Source: an uncultured Flavobacteriaceae bacterium (lineage in GTDB: Bacteria > Bacteroidota > Bacteroidia > Flavobacteriales > Flavobacteriaceae). From it: DNA of 32,536 nucleotides. The notes beneath the pieces were generated by a model, which did not search any database, was not told the DNA's origin, and saw nothing but the letters and a program-made list of their open reading frames with translations. The translations under genes were made by a program, and so were the position numbers. Positions 31,756 through 32,536 of the stretch are shown piece by piece (position 1 is the stretch's first letter; each line of letters begins with the position of its first letter). Where the stretch lies: positions 1-32,536 of the forward strand of contig CAJQNZ010000067.1 in the NCBI GenBank assembly GCA_905479835.1. The letters are read 5' to 3'.

Positions 31756-32536
31756 TAGAAATCAATGTAAAATCAAGGTGTTTACGTTCTAAATCTGTTT
31801 TTTTAACCTTTACTGTAACCTCATCTCCTAGTTGAATCACATTCTTTGTAGACTGACCTACAATTGCATATTGCTTTTCATCATAAATATAATAATCATC
31901 TTTAATGTCGCGAATTCTTACCATTCCTTCACATTTATTTTCAATGATTTCTACATAGATTCCCCATTCTGTCACTCCAGAAATAACACCTCTGAATTCC
32001 GTATCTTGATGATCTTGCATGTATTTTACTTGCATGTATTTGATGGAATCCCTTTCGGCTTTCGAGGCTAGGTATTCTCTATCTGAAGAATGTACACACT
32101 TTTCTTCATAAATAGACGCTTTAGGAGATTTTCCACCATCTAAATAATGTTGAAGTAATCTATGTGTCATTACATCAGGATAACGTCTTATTGGTGATGT
32201 AAAATGGCTGTAATAATGAAAAGCTAATCCATAATGACCAATATTTTGAGTGGTATAAACAGCTTTAGACATCGTTCTAATAGCTAAAGTCTCTATCATA
32301 TTAGATTCTGCTTTACCATTTACATCACTTAAAAGTTGATTTAAAGTAGCTGAAGTAGTTTCTTTAATTTCTGTATTAATTTTATAACCAAATTTACTAA
32401 TAATGTTCTGTAAAGAAGCTAGTTTTTCGATATCAGGTTCATCATGTACTCTATAAATAAAGGTTTTGTTTGATGGTTTTCCTTTATGTCTTCCAATAAA
32501 TTCGGCTACTTTTCTGTTGGCTAATAACATAAATTC
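31748..32536 (-). CDS. rnr: Ribonuclease R, C-terminal part (gene runs off the right edge)
   Basis: The frame is open to the window edge (EFMLLANRKVAEF at the border), giving the last 262 residues. An ATG at 32530 is internal to the gene and not the start. The end of the RNB exonuclease domain is seen in LAFHYYSHFTSPIRRYPDVMTHRLLQHYL. The S1 RNA-binding domain follows (EFRGVISGVTEWGIYVEII, EGMVRI, IQLGDEVTVKVKKTDL). The catalytic Asp cluster lies upstream, outside the window. RNase R degrades structured RNA 3' to 5' and takes part in rRNA quality control. The short tail after S1 lacks the long Lys-rich extension of E. coli RNase R. Confidence 0.93.
   Translation of the reverse strand, partial: EFMLLANRKVAEFIGRHKGKPSNKTFIYRVHDEPDIEKLASLQNIISKFGYKINTEIKETTSATLNQLLSDVNGKAESNMIETLAIRTMSKAVYTTQNIGHYGLAFHYYSHFTSPIRRYPDVMTHRLLQHYLDGGKSPKASIYEEKCVHSSDREYLASKAERDSIKYMQVKYMQDHQDTEFRGVISGVTEWGIYVEIIENKCEGMVRIRDIKDDYYIYDEKQYAIVGQSTKNVIQLGDEVTVKVKKTDLERKHLDFTLISNE

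Overview
The window is ordinary chromosome from a member of the Bacteroidetes, most likely family Flavobacteriaceae. The base composition is strongly AT-rich. Several start regions carry the Bacteroidetes -7 element TAnnTTTG, and Shine-Dalgarno sequences are mostly absent. The gene content is typical of the group: a PorZ-type type IX secretion protein, a HYR-domain surface protein, a LytTR/LytS two-component pair, TIGR02757, DUF4175, a TatA protein and a group III truncated haemoglobin. I saw no tRNA, rRNA, CRISPR array, insertion sequence or prophage. No stretch longer than 300 bases lacks a gene.

Layout. Positions 1-578 hold the 5' end of a secreted HYR-domain protein that runs off the left edge. 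Positions 792-6285 are a minus-strand cluster porZ > recO > TonB-dependent receptor, in which porZ is cut by an in-frame TAA. A plus-strand CYTH protein follows (6361-6834). Next is a short intergenic region with a phased pair of direct repeats resembling a LytTR-binding site, a minus -7 box and a terminator hairpin, which together look like a small RNA gene. Then come an 83-residue orphan and the LytTR regulator/sensor kinase pair (7458-9533). Positions 9667-12965 run plsC-like acyltransferase > haemolysin III-like protein > M1 aminopeptidase lipoprotein. Plus-strand GlsB/YeaQ and trpS follow. A minus operon pgk > aldo-keto reductase > TIGR02757 lies at 14652-17671, divergent from holB (plus, probably leaderless) and a DoxX-like protein.

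From 19469 to 27237 the minus strand carries an OmpH/Skp-like lipoprotein, a methyltransferase, a small membrane protein, mnmG, ybeY and a very large DUF4175 protein. Two copies of the 14-bp palindrome GTTCCACGTGGAAC, which match the ParB-binding parS pattern, sit just outside the two ends of mnmG. gltX (plus) is divergent from DUF4175 and its stop codon interlocks with that of a hotdog thioesterase. The right end has an SPFH/stomatin protein (plus), tatA, a truncated haemoglobin and the 3' part of rnr (minus), which runs off the right edge.

Most genes are housekeeping: translation (trpS, gltX, mnmG), RNA processing (ybeY, rnr), replication and repair (holB, recO), glycolysis (pgk) and envelope or secretion functions (porZ, tatA, OmpH-like, TonB receptor). 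The items most worth a second look are the nonsense codon in porZ, the LytTR-like repeats with the putative small RNA next to the LytTR system, and the parS-like pair bracketing mnmG.
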